Below are positions 46,065-54,689 of a stretch of DNA of 64,000 nucleotides, one piece after another (position 1 is the first letter of the stretch; each line of letters opens with the position of its first letter). The DNA comes from Paenibacillus silviterrae (GTDB lineage: Bacteria > Bacillota > Bacilli > Paenibacillales > NBRC-103111): contig NZ_JASKUT010000002.1 of assembly GCF_030167925.1 (NCBI RefSeq), positions 620,001 through 684,000 of the forward strand. The letters run 5' to 3'. The position numbers were made by a program, and so were the translations under genes. The notes under the pieces were generated by a model. It had not been told where the DNA came from and did not search any database. It saw only the letters and a list, made by a program, of their open reading frames with translations.

Positions 46065-46077
46065 ACGGCATGCAAAT

Positions 46078-46120
46078 AGGCGGGGTGGCTACCTATTAGG
46101 GGTAGCTCCCGCCTCTTTTA
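46078..46120. terminator. Terminator between epimerase and ParB-like genes
   Basis: AGGCGGG pairs with CCCGCCT, and inside it GGCTACC pairs with GGTAGCT-like sequence; CTTTTATT follows on the plus strand. It lies between converging genes. Confidence 0.75.
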
Positions 46121-46125
46121 TTGAG

Positions 46126-47145
46126 TTATTTCATCCGCTCCCGAATGCTTTTCCACTCCGCAAGGTGTTGTTCCAAATCTGTAATCAGCCGGTCGACTCC
46201 GGCCACAAACTCGTCTCTATGCTGCACCCGGGCACAGGACTGCGCAACCTCTTCCAGCAGGGGACTATAAGCCGGGAGGGCGGCAAGCAGCTGCTGCAGC
46301 TCGCCTTCGATAGGCGTGGCTGCCGGTGCTTCGCTTTGAAGGGCAGCCGTGGCTTCGGTTTCCTTCGCGCTTTGCTCGGATTTTCCCTTCTTCGCCGCCG
46401 CGGGCTTCGGCTCCTCCTGGGATCGGGCCCGTTCCGCCTTGTTATGCTCATATACCGACCAGGTCTCCAGAAGTCCCGGACCTGATTTCAACAGAAGCTT
46501 GTCCTTCGTGCCGGCGGAAATTTCCTTATCTTTGAACAGCTTCGCAATTTTCTTCACATCGCTTACGGGCAGCTCATCCCTTGCGATGATCAAGGCCAAA
46601 GGATCCCTATGCTCGAGCGGCAGGTCTTTAATCGGCAGCAGCTGATCCTCGGTCAGCCTGTCTTTCCGTATCTCCGTCCCGCTGACGACCAGCTTGCGGA
46701 CCGCCGTGCCGAACTTGAGTAAATCGAGCTTGTTCTTTATGTACGATTCCGGCTTGCCCAGCTTACTGGCCAAAAACTTAGTCGATGCCGTAAATTTCGG
46801 ATCGTTCAGCAGCTTATGGAACGCCTCCGCCTCCTCGATGGGGGTGAAGCCGCTTCTCGTTAAGTTCTCGGCAATTTGCTCCAAATAAATTTCCACTTCA
46901 TCCGTAACGTTCGAGACGATGCAGGGGATCGTCGGCAGACCCAGCGCGAGGCAGGCTTTGTACCTCCGGTTGCCGTAGATGATTTTATAACGTCCGTCCT
47001 GCGTCGTTCTTACCTTAATCGGAGAAAGCAGTCCAAGCTCCTCAATGCTCTTGACCAGCTCCTCGAGAGACTCCTCGTCAAATTGATATCTCGGCTGATC
47101 CTTATCTTCCTCAATAAGGTCAATACGTATTTGGGCGATGTCCAT
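46126..47145 (-). CDS. ParB/Spo0J-like nuclease/CTPase-fold protein, orphan
   Basis: The 339-residue protein has a ParB N-terminal domain (DQPRYQFDEESLEELVKSI, GNRRYKACLALG in place of the usual GERRxRA), a central HTH region (ENLTRSGFTPIEEAEAFHKL, TKFLASKLGKPESYIKNKL) and a low-complexity charged/Ala-rich linker before a C-terminal helical part. No parA gene is adjacent, and the gene is not in the usual rsmG-parAB setting. It could be a plasmid- or phage-derived ParB or a transcription-factor-like relative. GGAGAT precedes the ATG, with TATAAT (complement of 47194-47199) upstream. Confidence 0.85.
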   Translation of the reverse strand: MDIAQIRIDLIEEDKDQPRYQFDEESLEELVKSIEELGLLSPIKVRTTQDGRYKIIYGNRRYKACLALGLPTIPCIVSNVTDEVEIYLEQIAENLTRSGFTPIEEAEAFHKLLNDPKFTASTKFLASKLGKPESYIKNKLDLLKFGTAVRKLVVSGTEIRKDRLTEDQLLPIKDLPLEHRDPLALIIARDELPVSDVKKIAKLFKDKEISAGTKDKLLLKSGPGLLETWSVYEHNKAERARSQEEPKPAAAKKGKSEQSAKETEATAALQSEAPAATPIEGELQQLLAALPAYSPLLEEVAQSCARVQHRDEFVAGVDRLITDLEQHLAEWKSIRERMK

Positions 47146-47315
47146 TCGTCGATCTCCTAATCTCTTGAATCTCTTAACGTATCTATCAGCTCTATTATAG
47201 CTTACGAGCCTGCGAAGGGGGAAGCTCCGATCAACGTAAGGGATCCATCAGGGATCTATCAGTACTTCCGCCTTGTGAGATCAGCTACAATAGGTATAGA
47301 ACAAGGAGGGAGAAG

Positions 47316-48305
47316 ATGAACTTCATTTATCGTTTATTCCAAAAGAGGAGCGTTCAGATCGTACTGCTGCTGCTTCTCCTCGTTTATTTGAATAACAGCT
47401 CCTTGCTGGCCGCGGACCGTGAGGGCACGCCACTGCTGCTGGCTCATCGGGGAATGGCGCAAACCTTCACCATGGAAGGCATTACGGGGGATACCTGTAC
47501 GGCTGAGCGCATCTATCCGCCGGAGCATCCATACTTAGAGAATACGATTGCTTCCATGGAAGAAGCCTTTAAGGCCGGGGCGGATATCGTAGAGCTGGAC
47601 ATTCACATCACCAAAGACAACCAGTTTGCCGTATTCCATGATTGGACGCTCGACTGTCGGACGAACGGGAAGGGCACAACCCGGGATTATACACTGGCTG
47701 AACTGAAGCAGCTGGATATCGGCTACGGCTACACGGCAGACGGCGGACAAACGTATCCTTTTCGCGGGAAGGGAATCGGACTGATGCCTTCCTTGGATGA
47801 GGTGATGGAGCATTTTCCGCGGCATTCGCTGCTGCTGCACGTCAAAAGCAACGATCCCGAAGAGGGCAGACATCTGGCACGGTATTTGTCCATCTTTTCG
47901 GAGGAACGCCGAGAGCTGATAACGGTATATGGCGGAGACCGGCCGATCGCGTCGCTTCGCGAGGAGCTGCCCTCCGTGCGGGCCATGTCGAAGCAAACGA
48001 TGAAGGCTTGCCTCATTCCGTATGCCGCCTTGGGCTGGACCGGATACATACCGGGGAGCTGTCAGGGGAGGCAGCTGCATATACCCGAAGAGATCGCTCC
48101 GTATTTATGGGGCTGGCCTAACCGCTTCCTGCAGCGGATGGAAGAGTCCGATGTTCGTGTTATTGTCACCGGAGGGAACGGGACGGAATTCTCCTCCGGC
48201 TTCGATTCCCTGGAGGATGTCAAGAGATTGCCTAGGGGCTTCGACGGAGCCATATGGACGAATCGGATCGATCGGCTTGCCAAGTGGGATCGCGTCATTC
48301 GATAG
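47316..48305 (+). CDS. Glycerophosphodiester phosphodiesterase-family protein
   Basis: The 329-residue protein has an N-terminal hydrophobic segment (IVLLLLLLVYLN) that anchors or exports it, then the GDPD TIM-barrel motifs LLAHRGMAQ, ENTIASMEEAF, VELDIHITKD and AVFHDWTLDCRTNG. These bind the metal and perform acid/base hydrolysis of glycerophosphodiesters. An unusual insertion (FTMEGITGDTCTAERIYPPE) lies between the HR and EN motifs. AAGGAGGGAG precedes the ATG; a possible promoter is TTGTGA-16-TATAGA at 47273-47300. Confidence 0.88.
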   Translation: MNFIYRLFQKRSVQIVLLLLLLVYLNNSSLLAADREGTPLLLAHRGMAQTFTMEGITGDTCTAERIYPPEHPYLENTIASMEEAFKAGADIVELDIHITKDNQFAVFHDWTLDCRTNGKGTTRDYTLAELKQLDIGYGYTADGGQTYPFRGKGIGLMPSLDEVMEHFPRHSLLLHVKSNDPEEGRHLARYLSIFSEERRELITVYGGDRPIASLREELPSVRAMSKQTMKACLIPYAALGWTGYIPGSCQGRQLHIPEEIAPYLWGWPNRFLQRMEESDVRVIVTGGNGTEFSSGFDSLEDVKRLPRGFDGAIWTNRIDRLAKWDRVIR

Positions 48306-48332
48306 GTGCAGCTGCTAACCGCGATCCCACTT
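48282..48332. repeat. 13-bp inverted repeat across the GDPD stop codon
   Basis: AAGTGGGATCGCG (48282-48294) and CGCGATCCCACTT (48320-48332) are perfect inverted copies around the TAG at 48303. There is no T-run. It is likely a terminator-like or RNA-stabilising hairpin. Confidence 0.6.
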
Positions 48333-48499
48333 CCAATAATATACTTTCGGCAGATGAAGCTTGGGTGTATGATGGAGATAATCAGCAATAAGTGTCATTG
48401 AGACGAAGGAGACGAGATTCCAATCCACGGCTTGCTTAAACATAGGCACATCCCCTTTTATCCATATATTTCTAATGTATTCGGGGGAGGAATGTCCTT

Positions 48500-48526
48500 A
48501 TGCTGATTAGAATCCATGCCTTTTGA
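48500..48526 (+). other. Possible 8-codon leader peptide
   Basis: GGGGGAGG precedes ATG 48500 with 9-nt spacing, and the frame reads MLIRIHAF then stop. It lies 15 bp before the 2-hydroxyacid dehydrogenase start, whose own site is GAAGGGAGC. It could couple translation or be chance. The rest of the 48333-48499 interval shows nothing I can support. Confidence 0.25.
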
Positions 48527-48541
48527 TGAAGGGAGCTTCTT

Positions 48542-49519
48542 ATGACATCGATTGTCGTCTTGGACGGTTACACCTTAAACCCGGGGGATCTGAGCTGGGA
48601 TGAGCTGAAGCAGCTGGGAGAGGTGACTCTGTACGATCGGACCTCACCGGAAGACATTCCTTCCCGGGCAGCCCATGCGGAGATCGTATTAACGAATAAA
48701 ACGCCGCTATCCGGCGAGACCTTGGCGAAGCTCCCGAAGCTTCGTTATATCGGTGTGCTTGCTACCGGCTATAACATCGTCGATATTCATACTGCAAGAG
48801 AACGAGGCATTCCTGTAACGAATGTTCCTGCCTACAGCACCCGATCGGTCGCTCAGCTCGTCTTCGCATTGCTCCTGGAGCTGTGTCATCGAGTGCGGCT
48901 GCACAGTGATGCGGTCCATTCGGGCGAATGGACGAACAGTGCGGATTTCAGCTTTACCAAGTCGCCGCTGGTGGAGCTGGCCGATAAGACGCTCGGACTG
49001 ATCGGCCTTGGGAGAATCGGCCTGCAAACCGCCCGAATCGCACAAGCCTTCCGTATGAGGGTCATTGCCGTAGGCAGCGGAAGAAGTCAGCCCGAGGCCT
49101 ATGAGGGGATCGAGTGGGTTGATCGGGAGACCGTGTTCCGGACATCCGATGTCGTCAGTCTGCATTGTCCGCTCACCCCGGAAACGGAACGTATGATTAA
49201 CGCGCAATGGCTCCGGCAAATGAAGCCGACGGCGATCTTGATCAATACGTCGCGAGGAGGGCTAATCGACGAATCGGCGCTTGCAGAAGCTCTGCATAGC
49301 GGAGCTATAGCAGGAGCCGCACTGGATGTACTCTCGACGGAGCCCCCGGGTGAAGACAATCCTCTGTTGAATGCACCGAATTGTATCATCACCCCGCATA
49401 TTGCCTGGGCCACAAAGGAGGCGCGCTCGCGATTGATGGATGCTGCGGTGGAGAATATCCGCTGTTATCTTGCGGGGCAAGCGGCGAATGTCATCAACGG
49501 TGTGTGTGAAGTAAAATAA
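48542..49519 (+). CDS. D-2-hydroxyacid dehydrogenase (glycerate/hydroxypyruvate type)
   Basis: A 325-residue NAD(P)-dependent enzyme with TLGLIGLGRIGLQTA, NTSRGGLIDE (Arg), DVLSTEPPGEDNPL (Glu) and ITPHIAWATKEAR (His). The end pattern HIAWATxxAR is characteristic of glycerate/hydroxypyruvate reductase-like members. It should reduce hydroxypyruvate or glyoxylate. AGGGAGC precedes the ATG. The TmrB-like gene follows 20 bp later and may be co-transcribed, though no functional link is obvious. Confidence 0.88.
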   Translation: MTSIVVLDGYTLNPGDLSWDELKQLGEVTLYDRTSPEDIPSRAAHAEIVLTNKTPLSGETLAKLPKLRYIGVLATGYNIVDIHTARERGIPVTNVPAYSTRSVAQLVFALLLELCHRVRLHSDAVHSGEWTNSADFSFTKSPLVELADKTLGLIGLGRIGLQTARIAQAFRMRVIAVGSGRSQPEAYEGIEWVDRETVFRTSDVVSLHCPLTPETERMINAQWLRQMKPTAILINTSRGGLIDESALAEALHSGAIAGAALDVLSTEPPGEDNPLLNAPNCIITPHIAWATKEARSRLMDAAVENIRCYLAGQAANVINGVCEVK

Positions 49520-49539
49520 ACGAGACAAGGGTGAAGGCT

Positions 49540-50136
49540 TTGATCATTTGGATCAACGGCGCGTTCGGCTCGGGGAAAACCCAGACATCGTATGAGCTGC
49601 ATAGAAGACTTCCCCAATCGATGGTTTTTGATCCTGAAAACGCGGGCTATTACATTCGAAAAAGCATACCCCGCGATATCGCCAAAAGCGATTTTCAGGA
49701 TTATCCGATGTGGAGAGAGATCAACTACAGCATGCTGAAATACTTATCAATGGAATATAGCGGCTGTATCATTGTACCGATGACGATCGTGAATCCCTCG
49801 TACTTTCAGGAGATTGTCGGAAGACTAAGAGCGGATGGAGTGACGGTGAACCATTTTGCTCTGTGCGCTTCCAAGGAAATGCTGCTGAGGCGGCTTCGCA
49901 GCAGAGGCGAAGGGAGGCAATCGTGGGCGGCACAACAGATCGACCGCTGCCTGGCAGGGTTGACCGACGAAACCTTTCGGCATCATCTGGATACGGAGCA
50001 TATGACGGTTGCGGCGGCTGCCGAATCCATTGCCGCGATACTGCAGCTCCCGCTACAGCCGGACCCGCGAGGTAAGGCTGCCAAAGCAAGGGACCGGCTT
50101 CTCACGCAAATCAGACAAATCCGGTTTTTCAGGTGA
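49540..50136 (+). CDS. tmrB: TmrB-like P-loop protein (tunicamycin-resistance family)
   Basis: The 198-residue protein opens with IIWINGAFGSGKTQTSYELHRR, split here over a Walker A P-loop (GAFGSGKT), and contains YPMWREINYS and SWAAQQIDRCLAGL. From memory this closely follows B. subtilis TmrB (about 197 residues), an ATP-binding protein that confers tunicamycin resistance when overproduced. TTG 49540 gives an N-terminus matching TmrB; GTG 49531 is the alternative. Role in this organism unproven; it could modify a nucleoside-type antibiotic. Confidence 0.85.
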   Translation: MIIWINGAFGSGKTQTSYELHRRLPQSMVFDPENAGYYIRKSIPRDIAKSDFQDYPMWREINYSMLKYLSMEYSGCIIVPMTIVNPSYFQEIVGRLRADGVTVNHFALCASKEMLLRRLRSRGEGRQSWAAQQIDRCLAGLTDETFRHHLDTEHMTVAAAAESIAAILQLPLQPDPRGKAAKARDRLLTQIRQIRFFR

Positions 50137-50138
50137 CA

Positions 50139-50184
50139 GAAGGGCTGTCCCGAGGTGGAGATCATCCGCTTCAGGACAGCCCTT
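50139..50184. terminator. Hairpin between convergent TmrB-like and small secreted protein genes
   Basis: AAGGGCTGTCC and GGACAGCCCTT form an 11-bp stem with a loop of about 24 nt. No T-run follows either strand. Confidence 0.65.
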
Positions 50185-50199
50185 GGCTGTATCAATAGC

Positions 50200-50487
50200 T
50201 TACTTAATCACGATCGCGCCTTTCGGTAATGGTACGTCCTTGGCTACCACCACTAGCCCAACACCACCTGGAACCCATGCCACCTTGCAGTCCTTAACCG
50301 AAATGTACTTCCCCGGAACCTTAACGCCGTTCACTTCCGTGACGGGAATGGACACGGTTGCCACGGGCTTGGTCGCAGCGGTGGAAGTTGCTTTCGGATC
50401 TGCTGTAGTGGCAGCGCTTACAACGTTGGGGAGTAAAAGAGCAGAGCAGACGAACAGCGCGTATACTTTCGTTTTCATGCTTTTCAC
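50200..50487 (-). CDS. Small secreted protein of unknown function
   Basis: The 95-residue product begins with a signal peptide (KVYALFVCSALLLPNVVSAA) and has a Thr/Ala-rich spacer, then a compact beta-rich segment (VTEVNGVKVPGKYISVKDCK). GTG 50487 is preferred because AAAGGAGAG lies 7 nt before it on the coding strand; ATG 50478 is also possible. I do not recognise the family. The gap 50488-50695 holds nothing else I can support. Confidence 0.6.
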   Translation of the reverse strand: MKSMKTKVYALFVCSALLLPNVVSAATTADPKATSTAATKPVATVSIPVTEVNGVKVPGKYISVKDCKVAWVPGGVGLVVVAKDVPLPKGAIVIK

Positions 50488-50695
50488 GGGCCATCTCTCC
50501 TTTGACAATGGGTTAACACGGAACAACCATGCTGCGCTTCAATCGCTAGTTGCTACATCGTATTCGCCGCGATTGCGTCCTATGATCGGAAAAGCGGCTG
50601 CTAGTTATTAAATTAGCATCAAATTGTGTTTTTTTGGGAATAAGTATAGATGAGCATTGGTACTGAACATAGGAAAAATAAGGGGAAATCGCATA

Positions 50696-51511
50696 GTGAA
50701 ACTGACTCCGGAGCAGCGCGTCACGCTGCATGGCTTTAACAATCTGACGAAATCGCTAAGCTTCAATATGTATGATATTTGCTACACCAAGGATGCGGAA
50801 GAGAGGGAAGCCTATATCGCGTATATTGACGAGCAATACAATGCAGACCGGCTTACTTTCATTCTGAACACGGTTGCCGATATTATCGAAGCCAATGTGC
50901 TGAGTGTAGCCAAGCAGGACTATGTCCCTCAAGGGGCGAGTGTGACCATGCTCGTATCCGAGGGTCCTGTCGTCGAGGTGCCAACGGAGTCGTTTGAGGA
51001 ATCTCCGGGACCTCTGCCGACCGCCGTCACGATGAGCTTGGACAAGAGCCATATTACGGTACACACGTACCCCGAATACCACCCTGACGAAGGGATCAGT
51101 ACGTTCCGCGCGGACATTGATGTTTCGACCTGCGGAGAAATTTCACCGCTGAAGGCGCTGAATTATTTGATCCATTCCTTCGATACCGATATTATGACGA
51201 TCGATTATCGGGTACGAGGCTTTACGCGGGACATCAGCGGCCATAAGCTGTTTATCGACCACGAGATCAGCTCAATTCAGAACTATATTCCCGAGGAGAT
51301 CAAAGCGCTGTACGATATGATTGATGTCAACGTATATCAGGAAAATGTTTTTCATACCAAGTGCAAGCTGAAAAATTTCGATCTGGATAATTATCTCTTT
51401 GGCTATACGAAGGAAACGTTGACGCAGGAAGAGCAGGAGAGCATTACAGACCGGTTGAAGACGGAAATGGACGAAATTTATTACGGCAAAAATTTGTTGT
51501 TCTATCATTGA
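50696..51511 (+). CDS. speD: S-adenosylmethionine decarboxylase proenzyme, long bacterial type
   Basis: Makes decarboxylated SAM, the aminopropyl donor for spermidine. The 271-residue protein follows the E. coli type closely ([45 protein letters not shown]). The self-cleavage site is LDK-S118-H, where Ser118 becomes the pyruvoyl group. This is the long class, not the about 126-residue type of B. subtilis. GTG 50696 follows AAGGGGA; an upstream in-frame ATG at 50657 would add 13 non-conserved residues. Its 3' end overlaps the broken sgrR-like gene by 7 bp. Confidence 0.93.
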   Translation: MKLTPEQRVTLHGFNNLTKSLSFNMYDICYTKDAEEREAYIAYIDEQYNADRLTFILNTVADIIEANVLSVAKQDYVPQGASVTMLVSEGPVVEVPTESFEESPGPLPTAVTMSLDKSHITVHTYPEYHPDEGISTFRADIDVSTCGEISPLKALNYLIHSFDTDIMTIDYRVRGFTRDISGHKLFIDHEISSIQNYIPEEIKALYDMIDVNVYQENVFHTKCKLKNFDLDNYLFGYTKETLTQEEQESITDRLKTEMDEIYYGKNLLFYH

Positions 51512-52673
51512 GTCTCCCGTGGGGAAAACCATACGTCTTTGAATCGCAGCCAGCCGCTGGAGGATAGCTTCACCCCGCGCAAGCGGCGGTGAATTACAGT
51601 GGATACGATGTTATGGAACAGACAAAGAACGGCATGCTCCTCCTGAAGAATTACATCCATTTGCCGAATGGCTTCTACGCTCATAAAGCCGTCCAGATTC
51701 ATGAGCGCCTGCTCCAGAAGCTTCTCCAGCTCTTCCTTGGTAGGGGCAGGCAGATAAGATTTCCAAAGCCCGATATCGCTTCGTATCATTTGGTGCAGGA
51801 ATAAACCCCCGGCAAACGCCTTCAGCACGAAGCGCTCCTTGGTCTGCTCCTCGATAGTAAAAGGGCCTGAACCTATAAGAGGTTTGTGGTCCTTGGCAGC
51901 GATGGTGAACCGTGGGGAGGCGAGGACATGCAGGAATAGCGAATTCGGCTCCTTTAATGTAATGGAAACCGCCAGCGGACCAAGAGGAGCAATCTTCCGG
52001 ATCAATAGCGCCCAATAATCCGAACGATCACCGCTCGTTCTAAGCCGGTTCAAAGAATAGACAACATCCTCTGAAGTTAATTCAGCCCCGTGATGAAAAC
52101 GGACGCCTTTCCTTAAATAAAAGATCCACTGCCTGCCGCTCTCATCACAGTCCCACTCCAGAGCCAAGTGGGGGACCGGTTGATGCCGCTCGGCATCCCA
52201 CTCCACAAGCGTATCGAATACCTGCTTGACCCAATGCGCATCCGTGCGGAGCCGCGAGTTTAATGGGTCCAGTGCTCCGATCGGCCGATAGTACGGGAGC
52301 CGGAGTACATCCTCATTCCCGCCATCCGTAACTTCCTGCCGCCACCCGAATTGGGTTGACATCCAAGCGGTCCATGCCGCTTCGAAGCCGTCCCGAGCTC
52401 CGTATTTCCTTACGAGATCATGTGCTGCCTGGATTTTCCCGCTGCGAATTTGCTCGATGGCAAGCTCCATGAGGTGCTCCCGGAGCTGACGGTGGAACCG
52501 AATCCGGGAATAGTGCCTGCCCCTTGTTCGCTCCATTTATGGAGCAGCAGCTTCACGTTCTGGCGGGTGCATATCAGCAGTCCGCGCAATTCATCTATCG
52601 TCACAGTGATTTCCTGAGACAGCCGATCCGGAAAGTTGGCTCTTACAAGCAAATATGCCTCTTGATGTGTCAC
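51505..52673 (-). pseudogene. SgrR-like transcriptional regulator, disrupted
   Basis: SgrR-type regulators join an N-terminal winged HTH to an SBP_bac_5-like sugar-phosphate-binding domain. Here the HTH (ITVTIDELRGLLICTRQNVKLLLHKWSEQG) begins at 52673 in one frame, but the continuation (RGRHYSRIRFHRQL..) lies in another frame, starting near 52530. About nine residues that should join them appear to be missing, so a small deletion has shifted the frame. A second change, a large in-frame loss, is likely in the C-terminal domain: KERFVLKAFAGG jumps straight to a region normally about 150 residues further on. The C-terminal end (SSGWLRFKDVWFSP) is intact. Could alternatively be a sequencing error at the first site. 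Confidence 0.72.
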
Positions 52674-52796
52674 GCTTTCATCTCCGTTCCTCAGGTCATA
52701 AAGGGCAAGTTAATGAGAAAGATTATAGACTTTTTCTTTCCCTTTTGACAAGGTAGTATAGAGGAAAAGACGAACACTAAAGGAGAGAGCCGTAAT

Positions 52797-53756
52797 ATGA
52801 AGCTGCGCTGTGCGATTCTGGACGATTATCAGAAGGTGGCATTGGAGGCGACGGATTGGTCCGTGCTTCAGGACCAGGTTGAGCTGGAATCGATTCATGA
52901 GTACATCCAAACGGAGGAGGAGCTGGCACTGCGGCTGGCATCGTACGACATTCTGGTCATTATGAGGGAGCGTACGCCTTTCCGGGCTTCTCTGCTGGCA
53001 CGCTTGCCGCGGCTTAAGCTGCTTGTAACTACGGGATTGCGCAATGCGTCCATCGATCTAGCTGCCGCGGCTTCCCAAGGCGTGACGGTGTGCGGTACGC
53101 CCGGCCATTCAGAGCCGCCCGTCGAGCTTACATGGGCATTATTGCTTGGGCTGGCCCGGCATGTCGCCGATGAGCATCAAGCCTTGCGCGCAGGAGGTCC
53201 TTGGCAGACCACCGTCGGCACTGACCTATACGGCAAGCGATTGGGTCTGCTGGGGCTTGGGAAGATCGGAAGCCGGGTAGCCCGGATCGGACAAGCGTTC
53301 GGGATGGAGGTCATGGCTTGGAGCCGGAACCTGACGGAGGAAAAGGCGGCGGAGCAAGGCGTATTGCTGGCCGGCTCCAAGGAGGAGCTGCTGGAGGGCA
53401 GCGATTTTGTTTCGATTCACTTAGTCCTCAGCGACCGGACGAGAGGATTGGTGGGGGAGGCCGAGCTGCAGCGGATGCGTTCCACCGCATACCTGATCAA
53501 CACCTCGCGTGCTGCGATCGTGGATCAGACAGCGCTGGCAAAGGCGTTGATGAACGGCTGGATTGCAGGAGCGGGATTGGATGTGTTCGATATCGAGCCG
53601 CTGCCGCAGGACCATCCATATCGATCGCTGCCGCGTGTGCTGACAACACCGCATCTGGGCTATGTAACCCGGAGAAATTATGAGACCTTCTACCGCGGGG
53701 CGGTGGAGGATATTCAAGCGTTCCTTGAGGGGGTGCCGATCCGGCGGCTGGAGTAA
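52797..53756 (+). CDS. D-2-hydroxyacid dehydrogenase family protein
   Basis: A 319-residue protein with the family glycine motif GLLGLGKIGSRVARIG, INTSRAAIVDQ (Arg), DVFDIEPLPQDHPY (Glu) and TTPHLGYVTRRNYE (His). It belongs to a subgroup starting MKLRCAILDDYQKVA, often annotated as a phosphoglycerate-dehydrogenase-like or lactate dehydrogenase-like protein. AAAGGAGAGAG precedes the ATG. It is third of three members of this superfamily in the window. Monocistronic by appearance, with a terminator downstream. Confidence 0.86.
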   Translation: MKLRCAILDDYQKVALEATDWSVLQDQVELESIHEYIQTEEELALRLASYDILVIMRERTPFRASLLARLPRLKLLVTTGLRNASIDLAAAASQGVTVCGTPGHSEPPVELTWALLLGLARHVADEHQALRAGGPWQTTVGTDLYGKRLGLLGLGKIGSRVARIGQAFGMEVMAWSRNLTEEKAAEQGVLLAGSKEELLEGSDFVSIHLVLSDRTRGLVGEAELQRMRSTAYLINTSRAAIVDQTALAKALMNGWIAGAGLDVFDIEPLPQDHPYRSLPRVLTTPHLGYVTRRNYETFYRGAVEDIQAFLEGVPIRRLE

Positions 53757-53767
53757 TTTAAGCTAAA

Positions 53768-53800
53768 GAAAGCCTTCATTTTGATGATGAAGGCTTTTTT
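53768..53800 (+). terminator. Rho-independent terminator after hydroxyacid dehydrogenase
   Basis: AAAGCCTTCAT and ATGAAGGCTTT form a stem followed by TTTTTT. The 110 bp after it, up to 53909, are AT-rich and probably carry the promoter of the next gene. Confidence 0.9.
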
Positions 53801-53909
53801 AGCTTAACTATTTTTATAAAAACCCTTAAAAAGGAAATAATGGAATAATAATAACAAGCGGAAGGTTTGTATTGCTTACCGGCTTTGTACCAAAGGGAGC
53901 TGCAATCAT

Positions 53910-54689
53910 ATGAAGAATCAACGTCATAAGCATCTTTTTGCCATCACTCCTTTTGGCATTACACATTTGCAGGAGCATAATCCCATTATGGTAGCTTGGT
54001 GGTCTGCCGTTTTCCCAGGGTTTGGGCACTACTTGCTTAATCAGTATACAAGAGGAACCTTGTTAACCTTAAGTGAAGTGATCACCAATTCGTTAGCTCA
54101 TATTAATGAAGCGATGATCTACTCCTTTTGCGGAAAGTTCGAGCTTGCCTCATCCATCCTTGAACCGAAATGGACTTTCGGGTATCTGATTATTTACCTG
54201 ATTGCCATTTGGGACAGTTATCGGTCTGCCGTGTACCAGAAGAAATTATTCCGACTGCTGAGCATTCAAAGTCTTCCCCTTCGACAGGTCGGTATCTTCT
54301 CCTCGGAAATCCAATACCTGGAGCTGAAAAAACCGCTCGTCGGTGTCATTTTCTCCATATTTTTTCCGGGGCTGGGCCAGCTTTATAATCATCGGTTCGG
54401 GCTGGCGTTTTACGCGATGTTTTGGTGGTGGTTCTATATATCCATGTCCGGAATGCATGAATCCTTGTTGCACTTACTATTAGGCAGACTTCAGGAATCC
54501 ATCAATATCCTTCAGCCTCACTGGCTGCTATTCATGCCATCGGTCATGGGGGGGGCGATTTATCATGCTTATGTTACTGTAGTTGAGCATAACAAGCTTT
54601 ACTGCATCTCACAGCGCCGGCAGCTCTCTCTGCGATATGGAAGCACCAAGCTCCGAATAGTCCCTTTTACAGGAGATTGTAAAGAATGA
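53910..54689 (+). CDS. Multi-pass membrane protein with internal repeat
   Basis: A 259-residue membrane protein of unknown function. It has two related segments: PGFGHYLLNQYTRG near residues 38-51 and PGLGQLYNHRFGL near 150-162. Each is followed by membrane segments, suggesting an ancestral duplication. The stop overlaps the start of the next gene (ATGA at 54686), so the two are translated together. Confidence 0.72.
   Translation: MKNQRHKHLFAITPFGITHLQEHNPIMVAWWSAVFPGFGHYLLNQYTRGTLLTLSEVITNSLAHINEAMIYSFCGKFELASSILEPKWTFGYLIIYLIAIWDSYRSAVYQKKLFRLLSIQSLPLRQVGIFSSEIQYLELKKPLVGVIFSIFFPGLGQLYNHRFGLAFYAMFWWWFYISMSGMHESLLHLLLGRLQESINILQPHWLLFMPSVMGGAIYHAYVTVVEHNKLYCISQRRQLSLRYGSTKLRIVPFTGDCKE

Noticed and set aside
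47240-47262. Imperfect tandem GGGATCCATCA / GGGATCTATCA upstream of the GDPD gene
   Set aside because: Only two copies with a mismatch; too weak to call an operator.
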